Of a DNA stretch of 39,587 bases, positions 15,422 to 24,337 are shown piece after piece (within the stretch, counting starts at the first letter, position 1; each line of letters begins with the position of its first letter). Made by a program: the position numbers and the translations under genes. The stretch is from an uncultured Lachnospiraceae bacterium (GTDB lineage Bacteria > Bacillota > Clostridia > Lachnospirales > Lachnospiraceae): contig CAKRTZ010000020.1 of assembly GCA_934402515.1 (NCBI GenBank), forward strand, positions 1 through 39,587. Direction: 5' to 3'. The notes under the pieces were generated by a model, which had not been told where the DNA came from, did not search any database, and saw nothing but the letters and a program-made list of their open reading frames with translations.

Positions 15422-16619
15422 ATGCAGCAGAAGACATCAAGCAACGAATTTTTAAAATATGGTAATGTATATGATACTCCAATTGACACAGTGAAAAATA
15501 ATATGACTTCTACTATTTTTTCTATACAGGCCAAAAACAGCATCAGCCAGCTTCATTGTTATGACTGTCCTGTATATATTGAAATGCAGTCCGGCATGGC
15601 ATGCATCCTGATTGGCACACAGCCAGATAAAGCATCATTGAAAACTTTTGCCGTACACCGTTATATCAAAATTATTCCCAGTCTATTTTTCTCACTGGTG
15701 TCCAGGACAGCCAGCTGTTCTTATAAGCTTATTGTTGATTCCAGCTATCATTATTCCATCGAGGAATTAGCATCCTCTTATGACATTGACCGCGTTATTC
15801 CATACTTACATATCAACGAAATCCTTGGATACTTTTATAATATCAGAAACTCCGGATATAATTTCAAGGGCGAAACCCACAACTATTTTGAACTTACCTA
15901 TGTTGACCGCGGATGATATGAAAACAGTTGTAGACGAAAAAGAATATGAATTACTGGAAAATAACCTTCTGATATATGGACCGGGTCAGTTTCACTGTCA
16001 GAAAATTCCAGAGGGAGAATCCTGTTCCTATGTAACGATTATTTTTGACTTGGACAACGCAAACCACGAAGACAACAAAGTAGTATATGGAAGCCTTTTA
16101 AACCGGGTGTTTGGGTATAACAAAAAAATCCATTCTCTGGTTAAAACATTTGTTAACGAAAGCAATTCGCAGCTGCCTTTTATAAACAGCCTGATTATCT
16201 GTCTTTTACAAGAAATAGTAATACGGCTTCTTCAATCTGATTTTATGGAACAGACCGATCAACATCCCGTAACAGAAGTCCGCCAGAATTATCAGGACGA
16301 GATGCTGAATCAGATACTTGCTTATATCAGCGATACCATTACAGAACCCATCACGGTTGCCGAAATCTGTCAGAAGTTTTCCCTCTCCAGGTCATCTCTG
16401 CAGATACTTTTTAAGGAAAACTTAGCACAGACACCTAAAAAATATATTAGTGAATTAAAGCTGGATAAAAGCTGTCAGATGATTCGTGAGAACAAATACA
16501 CAATCAGTGAGATTGCGCTCATGCTGGGGTTTAATTCCATTCAGTATTTTTCCAAAGCATTCACGAAGAAATACAACATTGCCCCAAGTGAATACGCCAA
16601 ACAGATATTTAACGATTAA
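15422..16619 (+). pseudogene. Frameshifted AraC-family regulator
   Basis: The first frame gives an N-terminal region ending GETHNYFELTYVDRG; the second continues DMKTVVDEKEYELLENNLLIYG, a cupin sensor, then two helix-turn-helix units near the C-terminus (ITVAEICQKFSLSRSSLQILF and ISEIALMLGFNSIQYFSKAF). The frames meet near 15910-15916, where one extra T in GGATGATATG would explain the shift. Such proteins usually activate sugar-use genes, and a broken sugar-type dehydrogenase gene follows 22 bases later, so the two were probably one unit. A single indel could in principle be a sequencing error. Confidence 0.8.
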
Positions 16620-16641
16620 TAGCTAAAAGGAGAAACATATT

Positions 16642-17450
16642 ATGAGAATAGGTACTGTCGGAACAGGATTTATCACAAACCACATTTTAGACAATATTGA
16701 AAAAACAGACGGCATTTCCTGTCATGCCGTATATTCCAGAAATGAGGACAGCGCCCACAGACTCGCTGAGAAATATCATATAGAAAAAACATATACCGAT
16801 TATGAAAGCATACTTTCAGACGATTCCCTTGATTTTATTTACATTGCATCACCAAATAGTCTGCATTATTCACAGGCAAAGAGCGCTTTAGTACATGGCA
16901 GGAACGTAATCTGTGAAAAACCTTTTACCACAACAGCTTCAGAAACTGTTGAACTTATCCGTCTCGCAAAAGAAAAACACCTGTTTTTATTTGAAGCAAT
17001 TACCACACTCCACCAGCCTGGATTTCACTGGGTAAGAAAAAACATAAGCCTTATTGGCAACGTCAAAATGGTATCATTAACTTTCTGCCAGTATTCCAGC
17101 CGGTACGATGCCCTTATGTCCGGCAAACTTCCAAATGTATTTAACCCGAAATTTGCCAATGTAGCGGAGCCAAAGACACCTCCTGCGAAAACAACATTCA
17201 GATTATGGGTGAGAAAGGATATATCCATATCAGCCCCGGAAGCAGTAATTGTCAAAACAGCAGACTAATCCTTCGTGATTCAGAACTTTCTTTTCGTCAG
17301 CTGGAAACTCCATGGTATTACGAAATCCAGGAACTTACCAAGCTTGTGCATTCAAACGATTATGAGCGTTGCTATCAATTGCTTGAAAATACAAAAATCG
17401 TTGTCGATATTCTTGAAAAAGCAAGAAAAAGCGCACATCTAGGGTTCTGA
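16642..17450 (+). pseudogene. Gfo/Idh/MocA-family oxidoreductase with internal deletion
   Basis: The N-terminal Rossmann half is intact (GTVGTGFITNHI, then CEKPFTTTASE, where the EKP lysine is typical) up to NVFNPKF near 17150. From there the sequence only makes sense in another frame, reading CQCSGAKDTSCENNIQIMGE and then GYIHISPGSSNC to a normal end at 17450. About 90-100 residues of the C-terminal substrate domain are missing at the junction near 17150. Intact members oxidise sugars or inositols with NAD(P). It is certainly broken; the original substrate is unknown. Confidence 0.82.
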
Positions 17451-17542
17451 TTCTGCGATTCCGTAATCATCTTTAACCACCGGTATCCGAAATGTGGTTT
17501 TACAATAAAGCAGGCAGGGCTTCCTGGGTAAGCACGGAAATA

Positions 17543-18946
17543 TTACTCTTCACTCTTTTTGTAGTTCTCGTAATGAGGTTTCTTATGTTCCTTGCTGTTC
17601 CAGATTTCCTCCGCAGGCTCCTGCCAGCAGGCTGCATACTCGGCGCATTTGCCGCAGAGATGCTCCACGTTTTCCGGGGATTCCAGATCCGTGGACTTCG
17701 CACCGGTTTCTTTGACCATGCGCTGCAGAATTTCCGGATTCTCCAGCATCGGGCAGGGACGCAGATGGTTGTGGTTGAAGGGCTGGTTGTCACGGTATGC
17801 CATAAACAGAGGCTGTTTCAAGCACTCCAGGACGCTGTTCTCATGGATGTTGGCACAAGAGTAATGGATAAATACGCAAGGCTCTGCATCACCGTTTGCA
17901 TTGATGTGGAAGTAGTTACGTCCACCGGCGATACATCCTCCAACGAACTCACCATCGTTCTGGAAGTCCATTGCATAGATGGGTTTGCCGCCTTCCCTGC
18001 CACGGATTTCACGGACACGTTTAATCATGTACTCACGCTGCTCCTTGGAGGGCAGTAAGTCTGTGGTAGAATTGTTTCCAACAGGCATAAAGTGGAAATA
18101 CCAGGTGAAACGGCATCCCTTGTCGATAATCAGATCCAGGAATTCATCACTGGTTACGGTTTCAATATTCTTGCTGGTGTAGCAGATGGAAGTACCGAAA
18201 ATCAAACCGTACTGTTTCAGTAAATCCATAGCGTGCATAACTTTATCGAAAACGCCCTTACCACGACGCATATCATTGACTTCATCAAAGCCTTCCAGCG
18301 AGATGGAGAAGGACAGATTGCCCAGTCTCTGGCACTCTTTACAGAACTCCTCATCAATGAGAGTGGAGTTGGTGAAGGTGTGGAACTCTACATCTCTGTG
18401 TTTTTCCATGAGTTTCAGGATGTCGGCTTTTCTTACCAGAGGCTCACCGCCGGTAAACATGTAGAAGTAAATACCTAGCTCTTTACCCTGGGTGACCACG
18501 CGGTCCATATCCTCGAAGGACAGGTTCAGACGGTTGCCGTACTCTGCTGCCCAGCATCCTGTACAGTGAAGGTTACATGCACTGGTGGGGTCCATGAGAA
18601 TCAGCCAGGGGATATTGCACTGATGTAACTCACGCATTTTACGGATGGTCTTGGTGCCGTAGAAGGCTGCCTCAAATCCTAAGTTTAATGCGGTTACTTT
18701 GGCAACGTTGGGATCAATCTCTGCTAAAGCCTTATCAATATATTTCATCCATTTGCTATCGGGATTCTTGATCATAGCGCGGGCAGCATCATAACTTTTC
18801 GCAGAAAAGTTATCACCCATGAATTTTTGTGTCAAATCTACAATCTGTAATAAACCTTTTTCACGATCCTTCCGGATGGATTTCAGTGCCAGATCAATTG
18901 CTGCTGAAAAGGCAGTTCTCTCTGCTTTGTGTTTTAAATCAGCCAT
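17543..18946 (-). CDS. Radical SAM/SPASM-domain protein, substrate unknown
   Basis: 467 residues. Residues about 1-110 form an unassigned helical region; the radical SAM core begins with Cys124, Cys128 and Cys131 (ACNLHCTGCW), which bind the 4Fe-4S cluster that cleaves SAM, followed by GGEP (166-169). The C-terminal part has further Cys (GGCIAGG, AEPCVFIHYSC, RPCPM, LCGKCAEYAACW), as in SPASM domains with auxiliary clusters. No short precursor peptide is visible nearby, so peptide maturation is not supported. It is 27 bases downstream of an MntP-like gene, probably one transcript. GGAG precedes the start. Confidence 0.85.
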   Translation of the reverse strand: MADLKHKAERTAFSAAIDLALKSIRKDREKGLLQIVDLTQKFMGDNFSAKSYDAARAMIKNPDSKWMKYIDKALAEIDPNVAKVTALNLGFEAAFYGTKTIRKMRELHQCNIPWLILMDPTSACNLHCTGCWAAEYGNRLNLSFEDMDRVVTQGKELGIYFYMFTGGEPLVRKADILKLMEKHRDVEFHTFTNSTLIDEEFCKECQRLGNLSFSISLEGFDEVNDMRRGKGVFDKVMHAMDLLKQYGLIFGTSICYTSKNIETVTSDEFLDLIIDKGCRFTWYFHFMPVGNNSTTDLLPSKEQREYMIKRVREIRGREGGKPIYAMDFQNDGEFVGGCIAGGRNYFHINANGDAEPCVFIHYSCANIHENSVLECLKQPLFMAYRDNQPFNHNHLRPCPMLENPEILQRMVKETGAKSTDLESPENVEHLCGKCAEYAACWQEPAEEIWNSKEHKKPHYENYKKSEE

Positions 18947-18973
18947 TTCCTTATCTCCTCTTCTTCTTTTATT

Positions 18974-19546
18974 TTATCCTAAATACCTGATAATAACATC
19001 GATCCCGGCAACGATTAAAATAACGCCACCAAGGCCATTGGCTTTCTTTTTTTGTTCCCAGCCCAGTCGATAGCCGGTATACATTCCCAGAATCACGATC
19101 AGGATCGTCACCACCGCCATGGTGATAAGTTCCGTCACCAGACCTGTTTCCAGAAATCCAGTCCCGATTCCTGCAAAAAAGGCATCCAGGCTGGTAATCA
19201 CTGCCGCCACGCACACCTTTTTGTAGTTAATCTCCGAGCGATGCTCAAAGACGACCTCATGCTTTCCCGCTTTGTATAACATGTATGCACCCAGGGCAAA
19301 GAAAATAACCACAGAGATGACATCCCACAGGTGCTCCACCTGGGTGGACACCATTTCGAAAAACGGAAGATGCGTGATCAGTGTACCCACCAGTACCGCA
19401 AGCATCTGCCATCCGGCAAAGATCAGACACATACTCGCCAGCTTGCGTTTTTCAATCCGCACCAGCATGGCACTGTACAGCACAACCACAGCATAAACAT
19501 CCAAAGAAAGTCCGATTGCAACTAAAATAACTTCCCAGATTGTCAT
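18974..19546 (-). CDS. MntP-like manganese efflux pump
   Basis: 190 residues, six predicted membrane helices in two similar halves. Each half carries the family Asp: Asp16 in GLSLDVYAV and Asp121 in ITSLDAFFAG; the end GLGGVILIVAGIDVIIRYLG is typical. MntP proteins export Mn(II). The family is broad and the substrate is not proven. It lies first in a pair with the radical SAM gene, behind a leader with two strong inverted repeats. Confidence 0.78.
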   Translation of the reverse strand: MTIWEVILVAIGLSLDVYAVVVLYSAMLVRIEKRKLASMCLIFAGWQMLAVLVGTLITHLPFFEMVSTQVEHLWDVISVVIFFALGAYMLYKAGKHEVVFEHRSEINYKKVCVAAVITSLDAFFAGIGTGFLETGLVTELITMAVVTILIVILGMYTGYRLGWEQKKKANGLGGVILIVAGIDVIIRYLG

Positions 19547-19590
19547 ACTCGAACCCCTCCATATTTTTATGATATAAGAATATCGCTGAT

Positions 19591-19620
19591 AAGCTGTATT
19601 TGTCCAAATACAGCTTTTTA
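19591..19620. repeat. Perfect 12-bp hairpin in the mntP-like leader
   Basis: AAGCTGTATTTG (19591-19602) and CAAATACAGCTT (19605-19616) are perfect inverted arms with a 2-base loop, about 45 bases before the mntP-like start. On the plus strand a T-run follows, but no plus gene needs a terminator here. It may be a leader hairpin or an operator. Confidence 0.5.
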
Positions 19621-19623
19621 TCG

Positions 19624-19644
19624 ATGTAGTATTTAAAACTACAT
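19624..19644. repeat. 7-bp inverted repeat, possible operator
   Basis: ATGTAGT (19624-19630) and ACTACAT (19638-19644), perfect arms around a 7-base AT spacer, just upstream of the previous hairpin and of the mntP-like gene. The size and symmetry suit a dimeric repressor. No known consensus (MntR, Fur, yybP-ykoY) is recognised. Confidence 0.35.
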
Positions 19645-19714
19645 TTTAAGGCATTTGTATATTTGCAATGAAAAAGATAAGAAATAAGTCCTATTTTATC
19701 GTGTTAAAAACAAA

Positions 19715-19761
19715 TAAAAAAGCACAGAGTCCTTTTCATTTTGAAATCACTCTGTGCTTTT
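19715..19761. terminator. Strong terminator after the hydroxyacid dehydrogenase gene
   Basis: AAAAGCACAGAGT (19718-19730) and ACTCTGTGCTTTT (19749-19761) form a perfect 13-bp stem. On the minus strand it ends in TTTTTTATTTG, right for terminating the gene at 19798-20760. Confidence 0.82.
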
Positions 19762-19797
19762 CTCTTATGCCTAAAAGGGCATTTTCTTTTAAATTCT

Positions 19798-20760
19798 TTA
19801 CGGGTTTACCACATGAATAGGCGTTCCCTTCCTAAAGGCTTCGATATTCTGGTAAACACCTTCCACACAGCGGGTTCGTGCTTCCACACTGGCCCATGCC
19901 AGATGGGGAGTGATGATCAGGCGGTCACTGTCCATGAACTGTCCAAGCGGGTTATCTCTGGCAATCGGTTCTTTCTCCAGTACATCCAGTCCTGCTGCCT
20001 GAATGGTTCCCTGCACCAGTGCTTCATACAGGTCTTTATTATTTACCACCGGTCCTCTCGCCACATTGATGAGAATGGCACTCTTTTTCATCTTCTCCAA
20101 AGCAGCTTTGTCAATCAGGTTGCGGGTGCGGTCCGTCAGAGGACAATGCAGGGATAAATAATCACTCTCCGCCAGCAGTGTGTCAAAGTCCACTCTGGGG
20201 TAATCGGTACAAGTGCTGTTGCCGGATGCAGAATAGAAAATCACTTTACATCCGAAAGCAGTGGCAATCTGCGCAACCTTTCTGCCAATATTGCCCATGC
20301 CCACAATTCCCCAGGTCTTTCCAGCCAGCTCTGTAAAGGCAACATCAAAGTTGGAAAAACGGCTCTGGGCTGCATACTGACCGGATTTCACATAATGGTC
20401 ATAGTGGTACAGCTTTTCGCCCAGGGCAAGTGCCAGGGTAAAGGTATGCTGTGCCACCATATCAGTGGAGTAATCTACCACGTTGCAGACCTTGATGCCA
20501 CGGCTCTTGCAGTAAGCAATGTCCACATTGTCGTAGCCGGTGGCAAAGTTGCAGATCAGCTTCACATTGGGGGCATCCTTTAAGGATTCCTCGTTAAAAG
20601 GTGCCTTGTTTCCCACGATGACATCTGCATCCTTTACCCGCTCTGCAACCTCTTGTGGGGTAACGGTATTTGGATAATAGGTAACCTCTCCCAGCTTCTC
20701 ATAACACTCCACCGGGGTGTCAGTACCTACACTGTTTCTCTCCAGTACAACAATTTTCAT
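19798..20760 (-). CDS. D-2-hydroxyacid dehydrogenase, NAD-dependent
   Basis: 320 residues, of the glycerate/hydroxypyruvate reductase type. Cofactor motif GMGNIG (154-159), catalytic Arg235 in NVARGPVV, Glu264 in DVLEKEP, and His286 in TPHLAWAS. These reduce 2-oxoacids to D-hydroxyacids or the reverse; exact substrate cannot be read. It follows pgi after 15 bases and is followed by a strong terminator, so the two likely form a unit. Confidence 0.9.
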   Translation of the reverse strand: MKIVVLERNSVGTDTPVECYEKLGEVTYYPNTVTPQEVAERVKDADVIVGNKAPFNEESLKDAPNVKLICNFATGYDNVDIAYCKSRGIKVCNVVDYSTDMVAQHTFTLALALGEKLYHYDHYVKSGQYAAQSRFSNFDVAFTELAGKTWGIVGMGNIGRKVAQIATAFGCKVIFYSASGNSTCTDYPRVDFDTLLAESDYLSLHCPLTDRTRNLIDKAALEKMKKSAILINVARGPVVNNKDLYEALVQGTIQAAGLDVLEKEPIARDNPLGQFMDSDRLIITPHLAWASVEARTRCVEGVYQNIEAFRKGTPIHVVNP

Positions 20761-20775
20761 AAGGGAGTGTTCTCC

Positions 20776-22125
20776 TTACAGTCTCTTTAACAGTTCTTCA
20801 CGCTGAGCCTCGTAACCGGGCTTTCCAAGCAGTGCAAACATGTTCTTCTTGTAGCTCTCTACGCCGGGCTGGTTGAAAGGATTTACTCCTAACAGATAAC
20901 CACTGACACCACATGCGAACTCGAAGAAATAGAATAACTGGCCTAAGTAGAACTCGTTTACCTCAGGAACTTTTACCAAAAGGTTGGGAACCTGTCCATC
21001 GGTGTGTGCCAGAATGGTTCCGTTCATCGCACTCTTGTTGATGAAATCAACCGTCTTGCCAGCCAGGTAGTTTAAGCCATCCAGATCAACAGGCTCCTCA
21101 TTCATCACAATTTCCTCACGGGATTTTTCAATCTCGATAACGGTCTCAAACATAATACGGGAGCCGTCCTGAATGAACTGACCCATGGAATGCAAATCAG
21201 TGGTCAGATCTACGCTTGCAGGGAAGATACCTCTCTGGTCTTTACCCTCGGACTCACCGAAGAGCTGTTTCCACCACTCGGATACATAGTGAACAGCAGG
21301 CTCGTAGTTTGCCAGAATCTCCACGCTCTTTCCTTTGCGCAGGAAAATGTTACGCAGAGCAGCATATTTCATGGCATCATTCTCTTCAAAAGGAAGTTCC
21401 AGAGCAGCCTTGCGTCCGCTGGCAGCACCTTCCATCAGTTTATCAATATCAGCGCCGGATGCTGCGATAGGCAGTAAACCTACGGCGGTAAGTACGGAGA
21501 AACGTCCTCCTACATCATCGGGCACTACGAAAGTCTGGTAACCTTCTTCGTCAGACAGTTTCTTTAATGCTCCCTTGGACTTGTCGGTGGTTGCATAAAT
21601 TCTCTTTGCAGCCTCTTCCTTGCCATATTTTGCTTCCATTTTCTCTTTGAAAATACGGAAAGCGATTGCCGGTTCCGTGGTGGTTCCGGACTTGGAAATG
21701 ATGTTGATAGAGAAATCTCTGTCTCCCACCACATCCATCAGATGTTTTAAATAGGTAGAACTAATGGAATTACCCAGGAAATAGATTTCCGGTCCCTTAC
21801 GGATGCTCTTATCCACAACATTGTAAAAGCTATGGCCTAAGAACTCGATTGCAGCTCTTGCTCCCAGATAAGAACCTCCAATACCGATGACTAACAGAAC
21901 CTCGGAATCATTGCGGATCTTTTCTGCCGCTTTCTTAATGCGTGCAAACTCTTCCTTATCATAATCTACAGGTAAATCAATCCATCCAAGGAAATCGTTT
22001 CCATCTCCGGTCTTCTCAACTAACACTTTTTTGGCATCCTGAGCCAGCTTTTTCATGCTTACTACCTCATGCCCGCTGACAAACGGTGCTACTTTTGAAT
22101 AATCAAATGTAACTTTATTGCTCAT
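20776..22125 (-). CDS. pgi: Glucose-6-phosphate isomerase
   Basis: Interconverts glucose 6-phosphate and fructose 6-phosphate in the cytosol. The 449-residue length is that of the Gram-positive type. Seen: IGIGGSYLGARAAIEF (sugar-phosphate binding), SKSGTTTEPAIAFR, the signature GGRFSVLTAVGLLP, and the C-terminal NPFNQPGVESYK lysine region. AGGAGG lies upstream of the start. Confidence 0.97.
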   Translation of the reverse strand: MSNKVTFDYSKVAPFVSGHEVVSMKKLAQDAKKVLVEKTGDGNDFLGWIDLPVDYDKEEFARIKKAAEKIRNDSEVLLVIGIGGSYLGARAAIEFLGHSFYNVVDKSIRKGPEIYFLGNSISSTYLKHLMDVVGDRDFSINIISKSGTTTEPAIAFRIFKEKMEAKYGKEEAAKRIYATTDKSKGALKKLSDEEGYQTFVVPDDVGGRFSVLTAVGLLPIAASGADIDKLMEGAASGRKAALELPFEENDAMKYAALRNIFLRKGKSVEILANYEPAVHYVSEWWKQLFGESEGKDQRGIFPASVDLTTDLHSMGQFIQDGSRIMFETVIEIEKSREEIVMNEEPVDLDGLNYLAGKTVDFINKSAMNGTILAHTDGQVPNLLVKVPEVNEFYLGQLFYFFEFACGVSGYLLGVNPFNQPGVESYKKNMFALLGKPGYEAQREELLKRL

Positions 22126-22218
22126 ATACGCACTCCTCCTAGTGTTTCATTTTCCGCTTAAGTGTAGCAAATTACCTTGCTTTTTTCAAGACTAAGTAAC
22201 AGCTTGCGAAAATCTTCC

Positions 22219-22803
22219 CTAGATCAGCAGTTCATCCAGAAGTTCCACCAGTTCCAGGGTACAGTCCTGTTCCTTCTCCGGCGTCTGGATCTTGCTTTTT
22301 TCCAAAACCTCAGGCTTGTCCTTTTCCTGACATTTCTGTTCAAAATAAGCATAAAGTTTTTCTTTGATTTTTTCCATTCTCCCCTTTGCATCCGCTGCTC
22401 CCGATATGGCGAAATAGGCATAGAGACCGATCATGCAAAACACATAATAGGGAAGCAGGGAGCCTATGGTCTCTCCTCTGGCAATTCCTACGCATACCCC
22501 CACCCCGGACAAAACCACGGACAACATGATGGCTTGTCCCGACAGTGCTTTCCATGTGGCCGGTGTGCATCCCCAGATATGGTAATTTTTCATCATATTA
22601 TCCACGTGATTCCTGGGGCTTGTCCCCTCCGGGCAAATCCTGCATTTGTTCAAGAAGGAATTCTTTGTGTCAGACATCTGGTCCATTTCCTCCAGTAGTC
22701 GCTGCATGCGCACACCCATGACAATTTGTACGCCGACACCGCAGCCGATCAATAACCAGATCAATCCGGAGAGCAGCTTATGATTCAATAGAAATAACAG
22801 CAT
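22219..22803 (-). CDS. Conserved membrane protein of unknown function
   Basis: I do not recognise the family. 194 residues: an N-terminal membrane helix (about 10-30), a cytosolic loop with two Cys (CRICPEG), two more membrane helices (about 88-135), and a charged C-terminal tail rich in Lys and Glu ending LELVELLDELLI. It lies downstream of nothing obvious on its strand and is divergent from the TSCPD gene. Good codon periodicity and no overlapping better gene make it likely real. Confidence 0.6.
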   Translation of the reverse strand: MLLFLLNHKLLSGLIWLLIGCGVGVQIVMGVRMQRLLEEMDQMSDTKNSFLNKCRICPEGTSPRNHVDNMMKNYHIWGCTPATWKALSGQAIMLSVVLSGVGVCVGIARGETIGSLLPYYVFCMIGLYAYFAISGAADAKGRMEKIKEKLYAYFEQKCQEKDKPEVLEKSKIQTPEKEQDCTLELVELLDELLI

Positions 22804-22907
22804 ATTTTCTCACCTCACTAATAAGATTATATTGCTATTATGCTGAAAAAATGCTAAAACATTAAGTAAACAAGAAAAGAATTTACACAAGAAAGAGAGG
22901 ACTTCTT

Positions 22908-23150
22908 ATGAAATATATTCCCCGTGGTGTGTGCTCCAGAGCAATCGATATTGAGGTAAAGGACGGCATCATCGAGTCCGTAAAGTTCACCGGTGGCTGC
23001 AATGGTAATACACAGGGAGTTGCTGCCCTTGTTGCAGGCATGAAAGTGGATGATGCCATCTCCCGTCTCAAAGGAATCAACTGCAACGGAAGAGGAACCT
23101 CCTGTCCGGATCAGCTTGCCCGCGCCTTAGAGTCCATGAAAGAAAATTAA
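22908..23150 (+). CDS. TSCPD-domain protein (TIGR03905 type)
   Basis: An 80-residue one-domain protein with the naming motif GTSCPDQLARAL at the C-terminal side and conserved GGCNGNTQGVAALV. The TSCPD domain also occurs at the C-terminus of vitamin B12-dependent ribonucleotide reductases; the free protein has no settled function. GAGAGG lies seven bases before the ATG. It stands 26 bases before murG on the same strand and is probably co-transcribed. Confidence 0.85.
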   Translation: MKYIPRGVCSRAIDIEVKDGIIESVKFTGGCNGNTQGVAALVAGMKVDDAISRLKGINCNGRGTSCPDQLARALESMKEN

Positions 23151-23176
23151 GAAGCAGAAAGGCATGGGTATTTAAA

Positions 23177-24256
23177 TTGGGAAAGAAAATTATTCTGACC
23201 GGTGGCGGAACTGCCGGTCATGTAACGCCAAATATCGCTCTGCTCCCCCATTTGCAGGAGCTGGGCTATGAAATCCATTACATCGGCTCCTACGACGGGA
23301 TCGAAAAACGTCTGATCGAAGACTTTAAGATTCCTTATCACGGAATCTCTACCGGCAAATTCCGCAGATATTTCGATGTAAAGAATTTTTCCGATCCTTT
23401 CCGCGTTATCAAGGGTTATTCCGAAGCACGGAAAATTATGAAAGAAATTGGGCCGGATGTGGTTTTTTCCAAGGGAGGGTTTGTCAGCGTGCCCGTTGTG
23501 CGTGCCGCCGCTTCTCTGGATATTCCCTGTATCATCCATGAGTCGGATATGACCCCGGGGCTTGCCAACAAGCTGTGTATTCCCGTTGCCACAAAAGTGT
23601 GCTGTAACTTTCCGGAGACATTGAAATTACTTCCGGAAAATAAGGCTGTTCTCACCGGTTCTCCGATCCGTGAGGAACTGACAAAAGGCAATAAAATTGC
23701 AGCCTATGATCTGTGCGGTTTCCGTTCTGACAAACCGGTGATCATGGTCATCGGTGGAAGTCTGGGTGCCGCCGCTGTGAATAAAGTAGTGCGGGAGGCT
23801 CTGCCGGATTTATTAAAAGATTTTCAGGTTGTGCATATCTGTGGTAAGGAAAAGATCGACAATCTGCTTTTAACCACCAAGGGTTATCGCCAGTTTGAAT
23901 ATGTAAAGGCAGAATTAAAAGATCTGTTTGCCATGGCAGATGTGGTGATTTCCAGAGCCGGTGCAAACTCTATCTGTGAACTTCTGGCACTGAAAAAGCC
24001 CAATATCCTGATTCCGCTCCCTGCCTCCAGCAGCCGGGGAGACCAGATTCTGAATGCTGCTTCCTTTGAAGCCCAGGGCTACAGCATGGTAATCCGGGAA
24101 GACGACCTGACTGCCAGCAAACTGGTGGATGGTGTCCACGAATTGTATTTCACCCGTCAGACTTACATTGATGCCATGTCCAAAAGTCATCAGGATCGCG
24201 CGATCCCCACGATTATCGATCTCATTGAGGATACCGCAGCAAAGCCTACGGCTTAA
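23177..24256 (+). CDS. murG: UDP-GlcNAc transferase for lipid II (MurG)
   Basis: Adds GlcNAc to lipid I on the inner membrane face, making lipid II. 359 residues with TGGGTAGHVTPN near the start, SKGGFVSVPV, and IGGSLGAAAVN; the C-terminal half carries the UDP-GlcNAc site (SRAGANSICEL). The start is TTG: it gives the usual MurG N-terminus, and no in-frame ATG is upstream. The RBS is poor; a three-codon ORF (ATG GGT ATT TAA at 23164-23175) ends one base before the TTG and could couple translation. It is separate from any visible dcw cluster. Confidence 0.92.
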   Translation: MGKKIILTGGGTAGHVTPNIALLPHLQELGYEIHYIGSYDGIEKRLIEDFKIPYHGISTGKFRRYFDVKNFSDPFRVIKGYSEARKIMKEIGPDVVFSKGGFVSVPVVRAAASLDIPCIIHESDMTPGLANKLCIPVATKVCCNFPETLKLLPENKAVLTGSPIREELTKGNKIAAYDLCGFRSDKPVIMVIGGSLGAAAVNKVVREALPDLLKDFQVVHICGKEKIDNLLLTTKGYRQFEYVKAELKDLFAMADVVISRAGANSICELLALKKPNILIPLPASSSRGDQILNAASFEAQGYSMVIREDDLTASKLVDGVHELYFTRQTYIDAMSKSHQDRAIPTIIDLIEDTAAKPTA

Positions 24257-24294
24257 AAACGCATAACAGCTTTTCCAAATGAATAAGGACAAAT

Positions 24295-24337
24295 AGACCT
24301 CACATAAGTTATATGGAAAACTTTGTGAGGTCTTTTT
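24295..24337 (+). promoter_or_regulatory. Terminator-like hairpin sequestering the RBS of the DUF885 gene
   Basis: AGACCTCACA (24295-24304) and TGTGAGGTCT (24324-24333) form a perfect 10-bp stem followed by a T-run to 24337, one base before the next ATG at 24338. The only RBS for that gene, GTGAGG, lies in the 3' arm. It would terminate murG and also hide the next RBS. Confidence 0.68.

Noticed and set aside
19547..19797. A yybP-ykoY manganese riboswitch before the mntP-like gene
   Set aside because: The conserved internal-loop sequences were not found; only inverted repeats are reported.
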